A stretch of DNA of 64,000 bases, taken from positions 1 to 64,000 of the forward strand of contig PLTZ01000068.1 of assembly GCA_003164715.1 (NCBI GenBank), in the 5' to 3' direction. Shown in pieces: positions 20,465-30,131 of the stretch. The stretch comes from Opitutaceae bacterium (lineage in GTDB: Bacteria > Verrucomicrobiota > Verrucomicrobiia > Opitutales > Opitutaceae). Numbering within the stretch: position 1 is the first letter of the stretch; each line of letters opens with the position of its first letter. The notes under the pieces were generated by a model. That model did not search any database. It saw nothing but the letters and a program-made list of their open reading frames with translations, and was not told where the DNA came from. The position numbers were made by a program, and so were the translations under genes.

Positions 20465-21967
20465 CTACCCGGCGGGCCCGGCCGGATCGCACCGCCAGAT
20501 GCCCACGTCGTTCACCGACCCCACGCGGGCCCACGTTCCCGGCAGCTTCCTTAGCGCATCCGCCTCGAACGGCCAGAGGACGGCATAGAGGGGCCGGCCC
20601 GCGGACTGGAGCGATGCAAGGATCCGCCTGGAGACGGCCGGCCCGATCTGCTCGTGCCGCAGCAGCGTGAAATCCGTGAAGTAGAACAGGGCGCCGCTGG
20701 CCTGCGACACGACGATTACGGAATTCGCCGGCACGTGCGCCGTGAGCCATTTCGACACTCGCCCGTACTTGAGCTCCTCGTGGCCCACGGTCCGGGCCTC
20801 CAGCAGGGGCGAGGTCTGGCCCAGCTCGACGCCGACGGCGACGGCAAGGACAAGGGCCGGCAGCAGGCGCCGCGCATGGTCCGGCAGGCGCCCGGTGGCC
20901 TTCTCCAGCAGGTGGCGCGCGACCAGAAGCCCGGCCACAATGAGCGCGGGGGCTGCGGGCAGGAGGAACCTGAGGAACCACCACTGCTCGTGGGTCCACC
21001 GGTAGGGCGCGTAGAATGCGACAAAGCAGGCGGCCCATGCGGCCAAGATGGCGGCGACCCGGGGCCAGAGCCTCGGAAAGGCGAGGAGCAGCGGCGCGGC
21101 GACCACGATCGGGCTGAGGAGCCGCGGCAGCCACCATGCGCAGTACCGAAGCGTGCCGGCGACCAGCCCGGAATGGAATTCGCCTCCGATCGCGCCGTAG
21201 CCGCTCTGGAAGGCGTTCCCGTAGGCGGCGTGGTTTATTGCCATCCATGTCGCGATGCCGGGGAGCGACCCCAGGGCGACAAGGGCGAGGCGCCCCGGCG
21301 ACACGCCGACGGCGACGGCCACGGGAACCGCGATCAGGAGATTGGTGGGTCTCACTAGGAATCCCACCGAGATGCAGGCTCCGCAGACGAGCGCCCAGCG
21401 GGGCCCGTCACGACTCTTCATCGCCGCCACCACCGCCGCCGTCGCCCAGGCGGTCGCGGGGACGTCGCTCAAGGCCTGGAGCGAGGTGAACAGGTAGAGC
21501 GGGCTCGCCGCGAGCACCGCCGCCCCGGCCAAGGACCATGACCCGGGCAGGCCGCAGATCCTCCCGAGCGCGAAGGTGAGCGCGATGCCCGCGAGCGAAT
21601 GCAGGATCAGGACCAGGTCCCCGGCGTGGTCCCATCCGGCGACGCGCGCGGCCGGGACGAGAAGGAGCGGCAGTCCGGGCGGGTAGGTGGGCACCATCTC
21701 CGCGCCGCCGCCCGGGGACGGCTTGAATCCGAGCGGCACGTAGAGGTACTGCGTGGCCTCGTCGGGTGGAATGCCGGCAAGGACCCGCATGGGGGCGTGG
21801 ATCCGTCCCTGCGAGAAGAGGCGCGCCTCGTTGAAATAGCCCGAGTTATCGGACCCGCCCGGGACGGCGCCGATCATGATGACCAGGAGCGCCGCGTACC
21901 CAAGGAGCCCGAGTCCCAAACTGAGTTTTGCACCTGAGAAGGTCGTTGGGGGCATGGCGGCTTTCAC
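20465..21967 (-). CDS. polytopic membrane protein, GT-C/ArnT-like glycosyltransferase candidate
   Basis: About 500 residues with ten or more membrane helices. The layout is that of GT-C fold enzymes: first helix, then a periplasmic acidic loop (GGSDNSGYFNEARLF, which could hold the catalytic Asp), further helices, then a soluble C-terminal domain from about residue 395. A YPPGLPLLLVPAARVAG segment and a LQALSDVPATAW segment resemble dolichyl-phosphate-mannose transferase relatives. Substrate unknown; the assignment to a glycosyltransferase is by layout, not by firm motif. It is followed by mnmE on the same strand with a 75-base gap. Confidence 0.6.
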   Translation of the reverse strand: MKAAMPPTTFSGAKLSLGLGLLGYAALLVIMIGAVPGGSDNSGYFNEARLFSQGRIHAPMRVLAGIPPDEATQYLYVPLGFKPSPGGGAEMVPTYPPGLPLLLVPAARVAGWDHAGDLVLILHSLAGIALTFALGRICGLPGSWSLAGAAVLAASPLYLFTSLQALSDVPATAWATAAVVAAMKSRDGPRWALVCGACISVGFLVRPTNLLIAVPVAVAVGVSPGRLALVALGSLPGIATWMAINHAAYGNAFQSGYGAIGGEFHSGLVAGTLRYCAWWLPRLLSPIVVAAPLLLAFPRLWPRVAAILAAWAACFVAFYAPYRWTHEQWWFLRFLLPAAPALIVAGLLVARHLLEKATGRLPDHARRLLPALVLAVAVGVELGQTSPLLEARTVGHEELKYGRVSKWLTAHVPANSVIVVSQASGALFYFTDFTLLRHEQIGPAVSRRILASLQSAGRPLYAVLWPFEADALRKLPGTWARVGSVNDVGIWRCDPAGPAG

Positions 21968-22019
21968 GGAAACGCATAGCCCATTGCGCCGCCTGCGACG
22001 AGCAGGATGAATGGGGCCT

Positions 22020-24497
22020 TTAGTACGTGTCGGCGAGCGACCTATGGGTCAGGGACCTTGCAAGCTCGTCCTCCGGGGCATTCTGCGCGAAGTGGACCCG
22101 GATCAGCCGCTTCTCACCCGGATAGAGGTCGAAGAAATTGTCGCTGCAGGTGAAGGCGTGGCTGGCGAAGTCGAACTCGAAGCGGTGTTGGAACACGGGG
22201 GACGTGAAGCCGACGACGGCATTCCCCTGGGGGCCCATCCTGAAGGAGACCTTCGTCCTTGGTGCGGGCAGCTCCATGAATCGCGGGAGCGTAAGAAGCA
22301 CGGTGTCCTCGCTCACCCGGGCGCCGGCGACCTCCAGCGCGATCCGCAGGTAGAGGTTCTCCCGGCCGAAGTGCGCGAGGGGCCGGGCCAGGTCGAGCGT
22401 CACCTGCCGGACGCTGCGCATCGGGCGCAGCGCGACCCTCTTGGTGCCGGCGAGAAGCACGCGGCCGTCGAGGTGGAACAGGTCCCAGCGGACGACGCCC
22501 CTAGATGCGCGGGTCCCGTCGTAGCTCGTGTAGAGGTGCACGTGCCGCACGGTCGAGCTCCGGTAGTTGTTGACCCCGAAGACCTCGTCGCCCGGCACGT
22601 GGGCGCTCACGAGCGCCGGGGCGTAGAAGCGCCGCGCCGCGTGGTGGAGCGCCCGCCACCGGCCGGTGAACTCGATCGAGCTCCACGACGCCACCGGCCA
22701 GCAGTCGTTCAGCTGCCAGTAGAGCGAGCCCATGCAGCGCGGCATGAGACGGCGGTAGTGGGTGACCCCGGTCTGGATGCAGTGCACCTGGTTGAGCTGC
22801 GAGAGGCAGATAAGCGCGTCCTGGTTCTTCGGGAAGCGGTACCTGCGCGAGACGTAGTCGAGGATGACCTGGCTGCCGCCCTTGTTTTTCTGGTGGGTCT
22901 CCATCGCGGGGCCGAAGATGTTGGCGTCCTTGTCCGGGCAGAAGGCGGCCTGCGTGGCGGAGGAGCTGTAGCTCTGCATCCCGAACTCGGACGCGAACCT
23001 GAACGCCCACTTCTCGTAGTCCTTCACCGGATTCCTGCCGTGCCACACGTCCCAGAAGTGGGCGTCCCCGCGCTTCTCGGCCGCCGCGTGGCTGGCGTCC
23101 TCGCCCCCGCTCCATGGCGTGGACGGCCAGTAGGCGGTCCCCCCGCCGAGCCTGCGGACGACCGAAGGCAGGACGCGGTGGAACAGCCGGTAATAGTCGG
23201 CCCGCTGCCCGGCATTCTTCGGGTCGGTCAGCTCCCGGGCGTTGATGCTCCATATCTCGTTGTTCCCGCACCAGAGCGCGAGGCAGGCCCTGTGGCGCAG
23301 CCGCCGGACCTGGTACTGCGCCTCGGCGCGCGAGCTCGCGACAAACGGCTCGTCGCCGGGATAAAGCGTGCAGGCGAACATGAAGTCCTGCCACACGAGC
23401 AGGCCGAGCTCGTCGCACAGGTCGAAGAAGTCCTCGGACTCGTAGATGCCCCCGCCCCAGACCCGCACCATGTTCATGTTGGCGGCGACCGCCGCCTCCA
23501 GGTCGCGGGCGTAATCGGCGCGGCCGAGCCGTGCGACAAAGCAGTCCGCGGGGATCCAGTTGGCCCCCTTGGCGAACACGGGCCTCCCGTTCACGACGAA
23601 CTGGAAAGACTCCCCCCAGCGGTCCCGGTGCCGGTCGAGTGCGACCGTTCTCAGGCCGATCCGGCGCGTCCATTTGCCGACGGCCCGGCCGTCGGATCCG
23701 GCCACGTCGACCTCGAGCCGGTAGAGCGGCTGGCCACCCTGGCCGCTCGGCCACCACAGCCGCGGCCTGCGGATGACGATCGTCGTGCCCTCGCCGGACG
23801 ACGCGTCGGGGCCGCTCGAGATCCGCCAGCGGCACACCGGCCTGGTATCGGCCCTCGCCAGCTCCGGTGCGAGCGAAAGGGTGACCGTCCCGTCGCGGGC
23901 GTGGCGCTGCGTGACGGCGACGCCCTCCAGCCGGTTGCCGCTCCATCCCTCGAGCCGGATGTCGCGCCAGACCCCGGCCGTCACGTAGCGCGGGCCCCAG
24001 TCCCAGCCGAACTGGCACTGCTCCTTGCGGATGATCGTGCAGCCGCCCACCGGGTCGTTGATGTCGCGCGGCCTGTGGCCTGTCCTCTCGGTGCGGATGT
24101 AGCGCGTCGCGCTGTCGAAGCGGATGCTCAGCCGGTTGAGGCCCTCCCGCAGAAGCGGCTTCACGTCCCACCGGTGGCCGATGAACATGTTCTCGGTGCG
24201 GGCCACCTCCGCGCCGTTGAGGCGCACGGTCGCCACGGTGTCGAGGCCGTCGGCGACGAGCTCGACGACCTCCTCGCCGAGCAGGGCGGCGCCCGCCTTG
24301 AACTCTGCCGAGTATTCCCAGGCGCGCTCGTCGATCCACTGCAGCCCGGCCTCGTTTGTACCCCGCAGGAAGTCGGGGATCGCCCCGGCCCGGCGCAGGT
24401 CGGTGTGCACGCAGCCGGGGACCGTCGCGGGCAGCCACGCGGAGTCCGAGCAGTCCCGGAACCTCCAGGGCAGCGGCGCGAGCGGAACGACTCTCAT
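22020..24497 (-). CDS. beta-mannosidase, glycoside hydrolase family 2
   Basis: 825-residue exo-acting enzyme that removes beta-mannose from the ends of mannan or glycan chains. It begins with the GH2 sugar-binding beta domain (PATVPGCVHTDL near 29-40, a typical beta-mannosidase sequence), followed by Ig-like and TIM-barrel domains. The acid/base glutamate is in LWCGNNEIW, the nucleophile glutamate in ASEFGMQSY. No signal peptide is seen, so it probably acts in the cytoplasm on imported oligosaccharides. The next gene upstream, a CE7-like esterase, is 11 bases away on the same strand, so the two form a hemicellulose operon. Confidence 0.92.
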   Translation of the reverse strand: MRVVPLAPLPWRFRDCSDSAWLPATVPGCVHTDLRRAGAIPDFLRGTNEAGLQWIDERAWEYSAEFKAGAALLGEEVVELVADGLDTVATVRLNGAEVARTENMFIGHRWDVKPLLREGLNRLSIRFDSATRYIRTERTGHRPRDINDPVGGCTIIRKEQCQFGWDWGPRYVTAGVWRDIRLEGWSGNRLEGVAVTQRHARDGTVTLSLAPELARADTRPVCRWRISSGPDASSGEGTTIVIRRPRLWWPSGQGGQPLYRLEVDVAGSDGRAVGKWTRRIGLRTVALDRHRDRWGESFQFVVNGRPVFAKGANWIPADCFVARLGRADYARDLEAAVAANMNMVRVWGGGIYESEDFFDLCDELGLLVWQDFMFACTLYPGDEPFVASSRAEAQYQVRRLRHRACLALWCGNNEIWSINARELTDPKNAGQRADYYRLFHRVLPSVVRRLGGGTAYWPSTPWSGGEDASHAAAEKRGDAHFWDVWHGRNPVKDYEKWAFRFASEFGMQSYSSSATQAAFCPDKDANIFGPAMETHQKNKGGSQVILDYVSRRYRFPKNQDALICLSQLNQVHCIQTGVTHYRRLMPRCMGSLYWQLNDCWPVASWSSIEFTGRWRALHHAARRFYAPALVSAHVPGDEVFGVNNYRSSTVRHVHLYTSYDGTRASRGVVRWDLFHLDGRVLLAGTKRVALRPMRSVRQVTLDLARPLAHFGRENLYLRIALEVAGARVSEDTVLLTLPRFMELPAPRTKVSFRMGPQGNAVVGFTSPVFQHRFEFDFASHAFTCSDNFFDLYPGEKRLIRVHFAQNAPEDELARSLTHRSLADTY

Positions 24498-24508
24498 CCC
24501 GGGTGTGG

Positions 24509-25876
24509 CTATTTCAGGCCGAGGAAGGCGGTGACCCAGCCCGAGATCGCGTCATACTGCTCGGTCGAATAGCTGTGGCCCATCTCGAGGGTCACGCCGA
24601 GCGTCTTCGGCGCGGTGATGACTCCGTACGCCGCGTAGGCCGCGGTCGGAGGGCAGACCTCGTCATTGTAACCCCAGTTGTAGTAGCCGGGCACCTTCAG
24701 CCGCCTGGCAAAATTGACCGTGTCGTAGTAGCCGGTCGTTGCGGTCTTGGCCGGCGTGACCTGCGCCGAGGGCTTCCCATCCTCGCCGGGCTTGAAGGGG
24801 TGGGGCCACCCGCCGGCGCGGCCGTTGAGCTCCGCCGTGACGTCGCAAAAGGCGGGATGCGTGGCCGATAGCCCGGTCACCCTCGGATCGAGCGCTGCGG
24901 TAACGATCGTGAGCTGGCCGCCCTGGCTCGCGCCCATCACGACCAGGTTCTTGCCATCCCAGTCCGGCCGCGACGCCAGGAAGTCATTCGCGCGGACGCA
25001 GCTCAGGTAGACGCGCCGGTAGTAGTAGGTCTCCTTGTCGTCTAGGTTGAAGAACCAGTACCCGTTCAGGGCCCCGGCCGCCAGTTCGTCGTAGACCTCC
25101 TTGGCCAGGTTCACCGGGATGCCGTGGATGCCGATCTCGAGCACGATGGTCCCCTTTGCGGCCAGCTCGGGGTCCCCGAAGTAGGGGCGCACGCCCGCCC
25201 CCGGGACCTTCAGCACCGCCGGGTAGCGCCCGGGCGCCTTCGGCTCGCACAGGATGCCGTAAATGCGCGCGGGCACCTGGCTCCACGAGGGGCCCACGGT
25301 CCGGAAGCTCACGTGGTAGACGTCGACCTTCGAGGTGCACGCCTCGGGCATCAGGGTCATCCGCGCGTCGACCGGGATCTTTCCCAGTTCAGCCTTGCCC
25401 GCGTCCCAGAACGCGTCGAAGTCCGGCGGCTCGACCTGCGTGGGCTTGATCAGCTCGGGGGCGAACGCCGCGGTGGCCAGGCCCCGGTACTTGTGCCCCG
25501 CGACCTGGGTGGTGACAATGCAGCGCAGGAACCCGGGTGCGTTCATCGTGCCCGCGTCGATAACGAGGCCGGACAGCGGCACCGCGGCGGTCTTGATCTC
25601 GCCCGGGTACAGGTCGGGTCCCACCGTGTAGGCCACGATGACCCCGTCGATGGGCTCGCTGTCCGCGGTGACCGCGACCGAGAAGCGGGCGGCCTCGCCC
25701 AGCTTGTAGGTCCAGTCCCGGTGGTCCGGGGCGACGGTCACCTTCACCGTGGCGGCCCTCAGGGCGACTCCGGGTGGCACCGGCGAGATGGGCGTGGCGG
25801 GCGGCGTGTCGGCCAGTGCGCGGCTCCCGGCGAGGAGCGCGAGGCATGCGAGAGAAAGCAGTCGGTTGGTTTTCAT
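24509..25876 (-). CDS. acetyl xylan esterase-like hydrolase (CE7/AXE1 family), exported
   Basis: 455-residue alpha/beta hydrolase with a signal peptide (KTNRLLSLACLALLAGSRALA). An extra beta-rich domain occupies about residues 40-150; the AXE1-type domain follows (FDAFWDAGKAELGKIP onward). Catalytic residues are likely Ser in VMGASQGGQL, Asp in YNDEVCPP and His in MGHSYS. The family deacetylates xylan and other acetylated sugars, or antibiotics. The neighbouring beta-mannosidase supports deacetylation of plant hemicellulose such as acetylated mannan. Confidence 0.85.
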   Translation of the reverse strand: MKTNRLLSLACLALLAGSRALADTPPATPISPVPPGVALRAATVKVTVAPDHRDWTYKLGEAARFSVAVTADSEPIDGVIVAYTVGPDLYPGEIKTAAVPLSGLVIDAGTMNAPGFLRCIVTTQVAGHKYRGLATAAFAPELIKPTQVEPPDFDAFWDAGKAELGKIPVDARMTLMPEACTSKVDVYHVSFRTVGPSWSQVPARIYGILCEPKAPGRYPAVLKVPGAGVRPYFGDPELAAKGTIVLEIGIHGIPVNLAKEVYDELAAGALNGYWFFNLDDKETYYYRRVYLSCVRANDFLASRPDWDGKNLVVMGASQGGQLTIVTAALDPRVTGLSATHPAFCDVTAELNGRAGGWPHPFKPGEDGKPSAQVTPAKTATTGYYDTVNFARRLKVPGYYNWGYNDEVCPPTAAYAAYGVITAPKTLGVTLEMGHSYSTEQYDAISGWVTAFLGLK

Positions 25877-26025
25877 GGCAAATCAGTGGGTTGGGCGGCG
25901 CCATCTCGGCGGAGGCCTCGGTGCACCCAAGGCGTGCGCAAGGCCGGCGTCCGCGAGGTTTTTCACGCCCCCGATTCTTTGGCAAGAACTACCCGCCCTG
26001 AATTGACGGCCGCGGGCGACCTGTG

Positions 26026-26694
26026 ATGAATGGAAACGTGAAGCTCAACGCGGGGGCACGGCTCCTATTCATCGGCGACTCGGTGACCGACTGCAACCGA
26101 CTGCGCCCGGTTGGAGGGGGATCCCGGCAGGCGCTCGGCGAGGGCTATGTGGCCGAGGTGGACAAGCTCCTGGCCCAGGTGCACCCAAGGCGCCCCGTGC
26201 GGATCACGAACATGGGCATCAGCGGGAACACGGTGAGGGACCTGGCGGCCCGCTGGGACAAGGACGTGATCGCGCTCGAGCCGGATTGGCTTGCGGTGAT
26301 GATCGGCATTAACGACGTGTGGAGGCAGTTCGACGGGGTAGACAGCGCCGCGGCCGTCTCGCTCGAAGAGTACCGGGGCACGTACGACGGCCTCCTTGCA
26401 CGGACGCGCCCGCTGCTCAAGGGACTCGTCCTCATGACTCCCTACTACGTCCAGGCCGAGCGCAGGGACATCATGCGCCTGCAGATGGACGAGTACGGGC
26501 GGGTGGTGAGGGACCTGGCGGCACGGCACAAGGCGCTCTTCGCCGACACCCAGGCGGCGATCGACAGCGCCCTCACCCGCCTTGACTACAAGATCGTGGC
26601 CCCCGACCGCGTGCACCCGACGGAGATCGGGCACAGGGTCCTGGCCCACGCCTTTCTGCGCGCGATCGGCTTTAAGCCGCAGTCTCGCCGGTGA
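26026..26694 (+). CDS. SGNH/GDSL-family carbohydrate esterase candidate
   Basis: 222 residues with all four SGNH blocks: [13 protein letters not shown] (Ser), [12 protein letters not shown] (Gly), [10 protein letters not shown] (Asn) and [10 protein letters not shown] (Asp/His). No signal peptide, so it is likely cytoplasmic. Divergent from the CE7 esterase gene and probably shares its role in removing acetyl groups from sugars. The ATG at 26026 is used; a GTG just before it is possible. The 3' end overlaps the 3' end of recA by 23 bases (tail-to-tail). Confidence 0.82.
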   Translation: MNGNVKLNAGARLLFIGDSVTDCNRLRPVGGGSRQALGEGYVAEVDKLLAQVHPRRPVRITNMGISGNTVRDLAARWDKDVIALEPDWLAVMIGINDVWRQFDGVDSAAAVSLEEYRGTYDGLLARTRPLLKGLVLMTPYYVQAERRDIMRLQMDEYGRVVRDLAARHKALFADTQAAIDSALTRLDYKIVAPDRVHPTEIGHRVLAHAFLRAIGFKPQSRR

Positions 26695-27754
26695 CGACGG
26701 TCCCGCCGGTGACGTTCACCTTCTCGAGGATCGCCTTGGTGATCTTCTCCGCGAGCTCCGGCTTCTCCCGGATCGCCTGCTTTGCGGCGTCGCGTCCCTG
26801 CCCGACAAGCTCGCCCAGGTAGGTGATCCACGCGCCCTTCTTCTCGAGGATCCGGTGCTCGAGGCCGAGGTCGAGGAGGGAGCCCGACGCCGAGATGCCC
26901 TCGTCGTACATGATGTCGAACTCGACCTCCGTGAAGGGTGGGGCGACCTTGTTCTTCACCACCTTGATCTTGGTGCGGTTGCCGATGACCTTGCCCTCGG
27001 GCGTCTTGATCTGGTCCTTGCGGCGGATGTCGATCCGGATCGAGGAGAAGAACTTCAGCGCCCGGCCGCCGCTCGTCGTCTCGGGATTGCCGAACATCAC
27101 GCCGATCTTCTCGCGGATCTGATTGGTGAAGATGCAGACGCACTTCGTCTTGCTGACGACGGACGTCAGGCGGCGCATGGCCTGGGACATGAGCCTCGCC
27201 TGGCTTCCCATGGTCATGTCGCCCATCTGGCCGTCGAGCTCAGCCTTCGTGATCAGGGCGGCCACGGAGTCCAGCACGATGACGTCGATGCTGTTGGAGC
27301 GGATGAGCGTCTCCATGATGTTCAGGGCGTCCTCGCCGCTGTCGGGCTGGGAGACGAGAAGGTCGTCGAGCTTCACACCGACGACGCGGGCGTACTTCGG
27401 ATCGAGCGCATGCTCCACGTCGATGAACGCGGCCAGGCCGCCCCTGCGCTGGCATTCCGCGATCACGCTCAGACAGAACGTCGTCTTGCCCGACGACTCC
27501 GGGCCGTAGACCTCCACGATCCGCCCGAGGGGCAGGCCTCCCACGCCGAGCGCGAGGTCGATCGCGAGGGAGCCCGTCGACATGGTCTCGACCTTCATCT
27601 TGGCGTTGCTGCCAAGGCGCATGATCGAGCCCTCGCCGAACTCCTTCGTAATCGATGAAAGGGCCAGCTCGATGTTCTTGTCGCGCATGTGCGCGGCGGG
27701 GGCGGATGCGGGGGACTTCGTCTCTGCGGCTTTTGAGGGAGTGGCTTTGGACAT
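26672..27754 (-). CDS. recA: recombinase RecA
   Basis: 360-residue DNA strand-exchange ATPase. Walker [10 protein letters not shown] at about 84-92, Walker [11 protein letters not shown], and the DNA-binding loop 2 region [25 protein letters not shown] are intact. An N-terminal extension of about 20 Ala/Pro/Ser-rich residues precedes the core ([12 protein letters not shown]). Convergent with and overlapping the SGNH hydrolase gene. No clear LexA box was recognised upstream. Confidence 0.98.
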   Translation of the reverse strand: MSKATPSKAAETKSPASAPAAHMRDKNIELALSSITKEFGEGSIMRLGSNAKMKVETMSTGSLAIDLALGVGGLPLGRIVEVYGPESSGKTTFCLSVIAECQRRGGLAAFIDVEHALDPKYARVVGVKLDDLLVSQPDSGEDALNIMETLIRSNSIDVIVLDSVAALITKAELDGQMGDMTMGSQARLMSQAMRRLTSVVSKTKCVCIFTNQIREKIGVMFGNPETTSGGRALKFFSSIRIDIRRKDQIKTPEGKVIGNRTKIKVVKNKVAPPFTEVEFDIMYDEGISASGSLLDLGLEHRILEKKGAWITYLGELVGQGRDAAKQAIREKPELAEKITKAILEKVNVTGGTVVTGETAA

Positions 27755-27803
27755 GGCTTAGAGGGGGACCCTTGTTGACGCATTCATTTTGAATCGGCGC
27801 GAT

Positions 27804-28139
27804 TCAAAAATCCCGAATATTCCCAGTTTTTTTCCCGGCCCCCAAGGCCGGGAGAAGCCTCAGCGCGACGCACCCGCTGCCGGCGACCTCCGCCAGCACC
27901 CGGACGGTGGACCCGGCACCCCTCCGGGTGTTTGCCGGGCTTCCGGCGCCGAACGCCCGCTCAAAGCGCAAGACGGCGCCGCCGCCGGGTCCCCGGCGCC
28001 CGGTGGCAAACCTGGTTCCGTTCGCGATCGTGTCGCACACCATCCAATCGGGCAGCCGCGATCCCATGGACGAGCACTGGCGCGCGATGCGCGCGGAGAA
28101 GCGGATCACGGTGATGGCCGTTTGTCGGGTCGTATTCAT
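27804..28139 (-). CDS. small hypothetical protein, weakly PilZ-like
   Basis: 111 residues from the ATG at 28139. The alternation VIRFSARIARQ, VCDTIANGTRFAT, GGAVLRFERAF and STVRVLAEVAGSGCVALRL has the spacing of a PilZ-type beta-barrel (which binds c-di-GMP or is a degenerate relative). The RxxxR and D/NxSxxG binding motifs are not clearly present. It fills most of the 557-base space between recA and the amidase gene. The opposite strand is also open here (27907-28200, 97 codons), so the call is tentative. Confidence 0.4.
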   Translation of the reverse strand: MNTTRQTAITVIRFSARIARQCSSMGSRLPDWMVCDTIANGTRFATGRRGPGGGAVLRFERAFGAGSPANTRRGAGSTVRVLAEVAGSGCVALRLLPALGAGKKTGNIRDF

Positions 28140-28311
28140 GGAGCCGGGAAGGGTGGGGCGCGAAGCCAGGCCCGGGTTCGGGTGCAAGTCAACACGTTAA
28201 TTAGACAAGTCTAACATTGTCGGCGCCGGTTCCGAGGCGGACGCCTCGAAAGCCTGAGGTAATGCACTCACTGGTTGCGATTTGCGCGAAAATGGGTGAG
28301 GATCGTGCCCT
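28140..28311. other. intergenic region upstream of the amidase gene
   Basis: About 170 bases that hold no gene I can support. The middle part (about 28196-28215) is AT-richer, with TTAATTAGACAAGTCTAACATT, including the short palindrome TTAGACAAGTCTAA at 28200-28213. That palindrome could be an operator for the divergent genes on either side, but nothing else supports it. Confidence 0.4.
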
Positions 28312-29574
28312 GTGACCTTTAGCGAATGGCAGCAGCTTGCGCCGGAGGCAGCCGCTCGCGAGTTGCGGCGGAGAACCGAGGCGTTTCTGTCGCCATCGCA
28401 GCGCCGGGCGGCTCTGGCGGTACTTCCTGAGGAATCGGAACTTGCGGCCGCGTTCGCGGGCTCGCGCCCCGGGAACCCCCTTCGCGGAGTCCCCTACCTG
28501 CTGAAGGACCTGTTCGACGTCGCCGGGATGCCCACGTACGCGGGCTCCCTGTTCCTCCCGGAGGTCCGGGCGAAGCCGGAATCGGACTCGAGGATCGTGC
28601 AGGCCCTTGCCGCGGCGGGCGCCGTCATGGCGGGCAAGACCCACCTTTTCGAGTTCGCCTGGGGCCTCACCGGGGAGAACGCCCACTACGGGGACTGCGA
28701 GCATCCCCGGTTCCCGGGGCGCACCACCGGAGGGTCGAGCAGCGGGTCCGCGCTGGCCGTCGCGGCGGACGTCGTCCCCTTTGCGGTGGGCACCGACACG
28801 GGGGGCTCGATCCGGGTGCCGGCCGCGTTTTGCGGGATATACGGCTACCGCGGCACTCCCGGCGACGCCCTGATCTCGGACGCCGTCCCGCTCTCGCCGA
28901 GGTTCGACACGGCCGGCTGGTTCACCCGCTCGGCCGCGGACATGCGTTCGGTCTTGGACGCCCTGGTCGGGCCCTTCGAGGGCGGCCCTGCGCCCCGCGG
29001 CTGCTACGTCGAGATGCCCGATCTTGAGCCCCAGGTCGCCGTGGCATGCCGCGCGGCGGCAGCCGGGCTTGCGCGGCTCGCCGACGAGTCCACACGCGGG
29101 GAACTCCTGGCTAGGTTTGCGCCGGCGGCGGAGGTCTACGGCGTCCTTGCCGGGGCCGAAACCTGGAAGATCCACAAGAAATGGGCCGAGAGGCACCGCG
29201 CGCAGTACGGACCCCTCCTGCAGGACCGCCTCGAGCGGGCCCGGGGGATTTCGCCGGCGCAGGTGGCCGCGGTGGAGCCGAGCTTCGAGGCCCTCGTGCT
29301 GGCCTGGAAGCGCTTCTTCCAGGCCTACGATTTTCTCGTTATCGCGGCCTCGCCGTTCCCGGCGCTCGCCAAGGCCGACTGCACGCCGGCCAACCGGCTC
29401 CGGATGCTCGATCTGACGACGCCCGCGAGCCTTGCGGGCCTGCCTGCGCTGACGATTCCGGTCCCGCTGCCCTCGGGGTTGTCAACGGGGCTGCAGGTCA
29501 TTCCGAGCGACCCGCGCAGCCGGGTGTTCGCTTGGGTACTTGACGCGGTCGAATCCGGCGCCGCGAAATCCTGA
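28312..29574 (+). CDS. amidase (amidase signature family)
   Basis: 420-residue Ser-cisSer-Lys hydrolase. The catalytic lysine is in PYLLKDLFDVAGM (about 62-74), the glycine/serine loop is TTGGSSSGSALAVAA and the nucleophile serine is in GTDTGGSIRVPAA. The family cleaves aliphatic, aromatic or urea-type amides; the substrate is not evident. The protein is shorter than GatA (about 480), which argues against the tRNA amidotransferase role. GTG at 28312 is the only suitable start. It opens the accessory region with the deaminase-like gene and the ABC importer, so it may act in the same breakdown pathway. Confidence 0.85.
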   Translation: MTFSEWQQLAPEAAARELRRRTEAFLSPSQRRAALAVLPEESELAAAFAGSRPGNPLRGVPYLLKDLFDVAGMPTYAGSLFLPEVRAKPESDSRIVQALAAAGAVMAGKTHLFEFAWGLTGENAHYGDCEHPRFPGRTTGGSSSGSALAVAADVVPFAVGTDTGGSIRVPAAFCGIYGYRGTPGDALISDAVPLSPRFDTAGWFTRSAADMRSVLDALVGPFEGGPAPRGCYVEMPDLEPQVAVACRAAAAGLARLADESTRGELLARFAPAAEVYGVLAGAETWKIHKKWAERHRAQYGPLLQDRLERARGISPAQVAAVEPSFEALVLAWKRFFQAYDFLVIAASPFPALAKADCTPANRLRMLDLTTPASLAGLPALTIPVPLPSGLSTGLQVIPSDPRSRVFAWVLDAVESGAAKS

Positions 29575-29590
29575 TGCCCCTTCGCGGGCG

Positions 29591-30076
29591 TCAGTCGTCG
29601 GGCTGGTTGAGGAAGAGGAGGCTGATGCCCACGAACAGGAACATCCGCCCCGCCGCATCCTGGCCGTTCCACGCCCGGGATTGCCACATGAGGAACCATT
29701 CGCCGCCCACGGTCATGAAGGCGAAGTACCACTGGACCAGGCTTGCCGTCAGGCCGATTGACGCCAGTTCCTTGGCCTTCCTCCATTCGGCGGCGGCAGC
29801 CCCGCGCGCCCGCCACAGCTTGAGGGCGCCGGCGCCAATGAGGCCGCAGCAGAGGGCCTCCCAGCCGATGATCGAGGCGTAGAACGCCTTGTGGACCAGC
29901 GGCGTCTGGACGGCGCGGTACATTGCCGCGTTTCCGGGGAAGGTCGTGTCCATGCTGAGGACGTGCCGGACGAACTGGTAGTTGGAATTGGGATCCGTCA
30001 GGTTGTTGAACACGACGACGAGCAGGAAGACGGACGACAGGGCCGTGATGGCGATCTTGCAGAGCCGGAGGTTCAT
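29591..30076 (-). CDS. DUF2165-family small integral membrane protein
   Basis: 161 residues with four membrane helices. The first helix (CKIAITALSSVFLLVVVFNN), the TDPNSNYQFVRHVLSMDTTFPG loop and the WQSRAWNGQDAAGRMFLFVG segment near the end are characteristic of DUF2165. Function unknown. ATG at 30076 is chosen since the longer frame begins with non-membrane, Arg-rich sequence. It lies between the amidase (convergent) and the deaminase-like gene (same strand). Confidence 0.85.
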   Translation of the reverse strand: MNLRLCKIAITALSSVFLLVVVFNNLTDPNSNYQFVRHVLSMDTTFPGNAAMYRAVQTPLVHKAFYASIIGWEALCCGLIGAGALKLWRARGAAAAEWRKAKELASIGLTASLVQWYFAFMTVGGEWFLMWQSRAWNGQDAAGRMFLFVGISLLFLNQPDD

Positions 30077-30131
30077 GGGCGGGGAGGTCTCCTGCGGGGA
30101 TTGGGTTCGCGAAGGTGTGGCTGCAAGGCGG

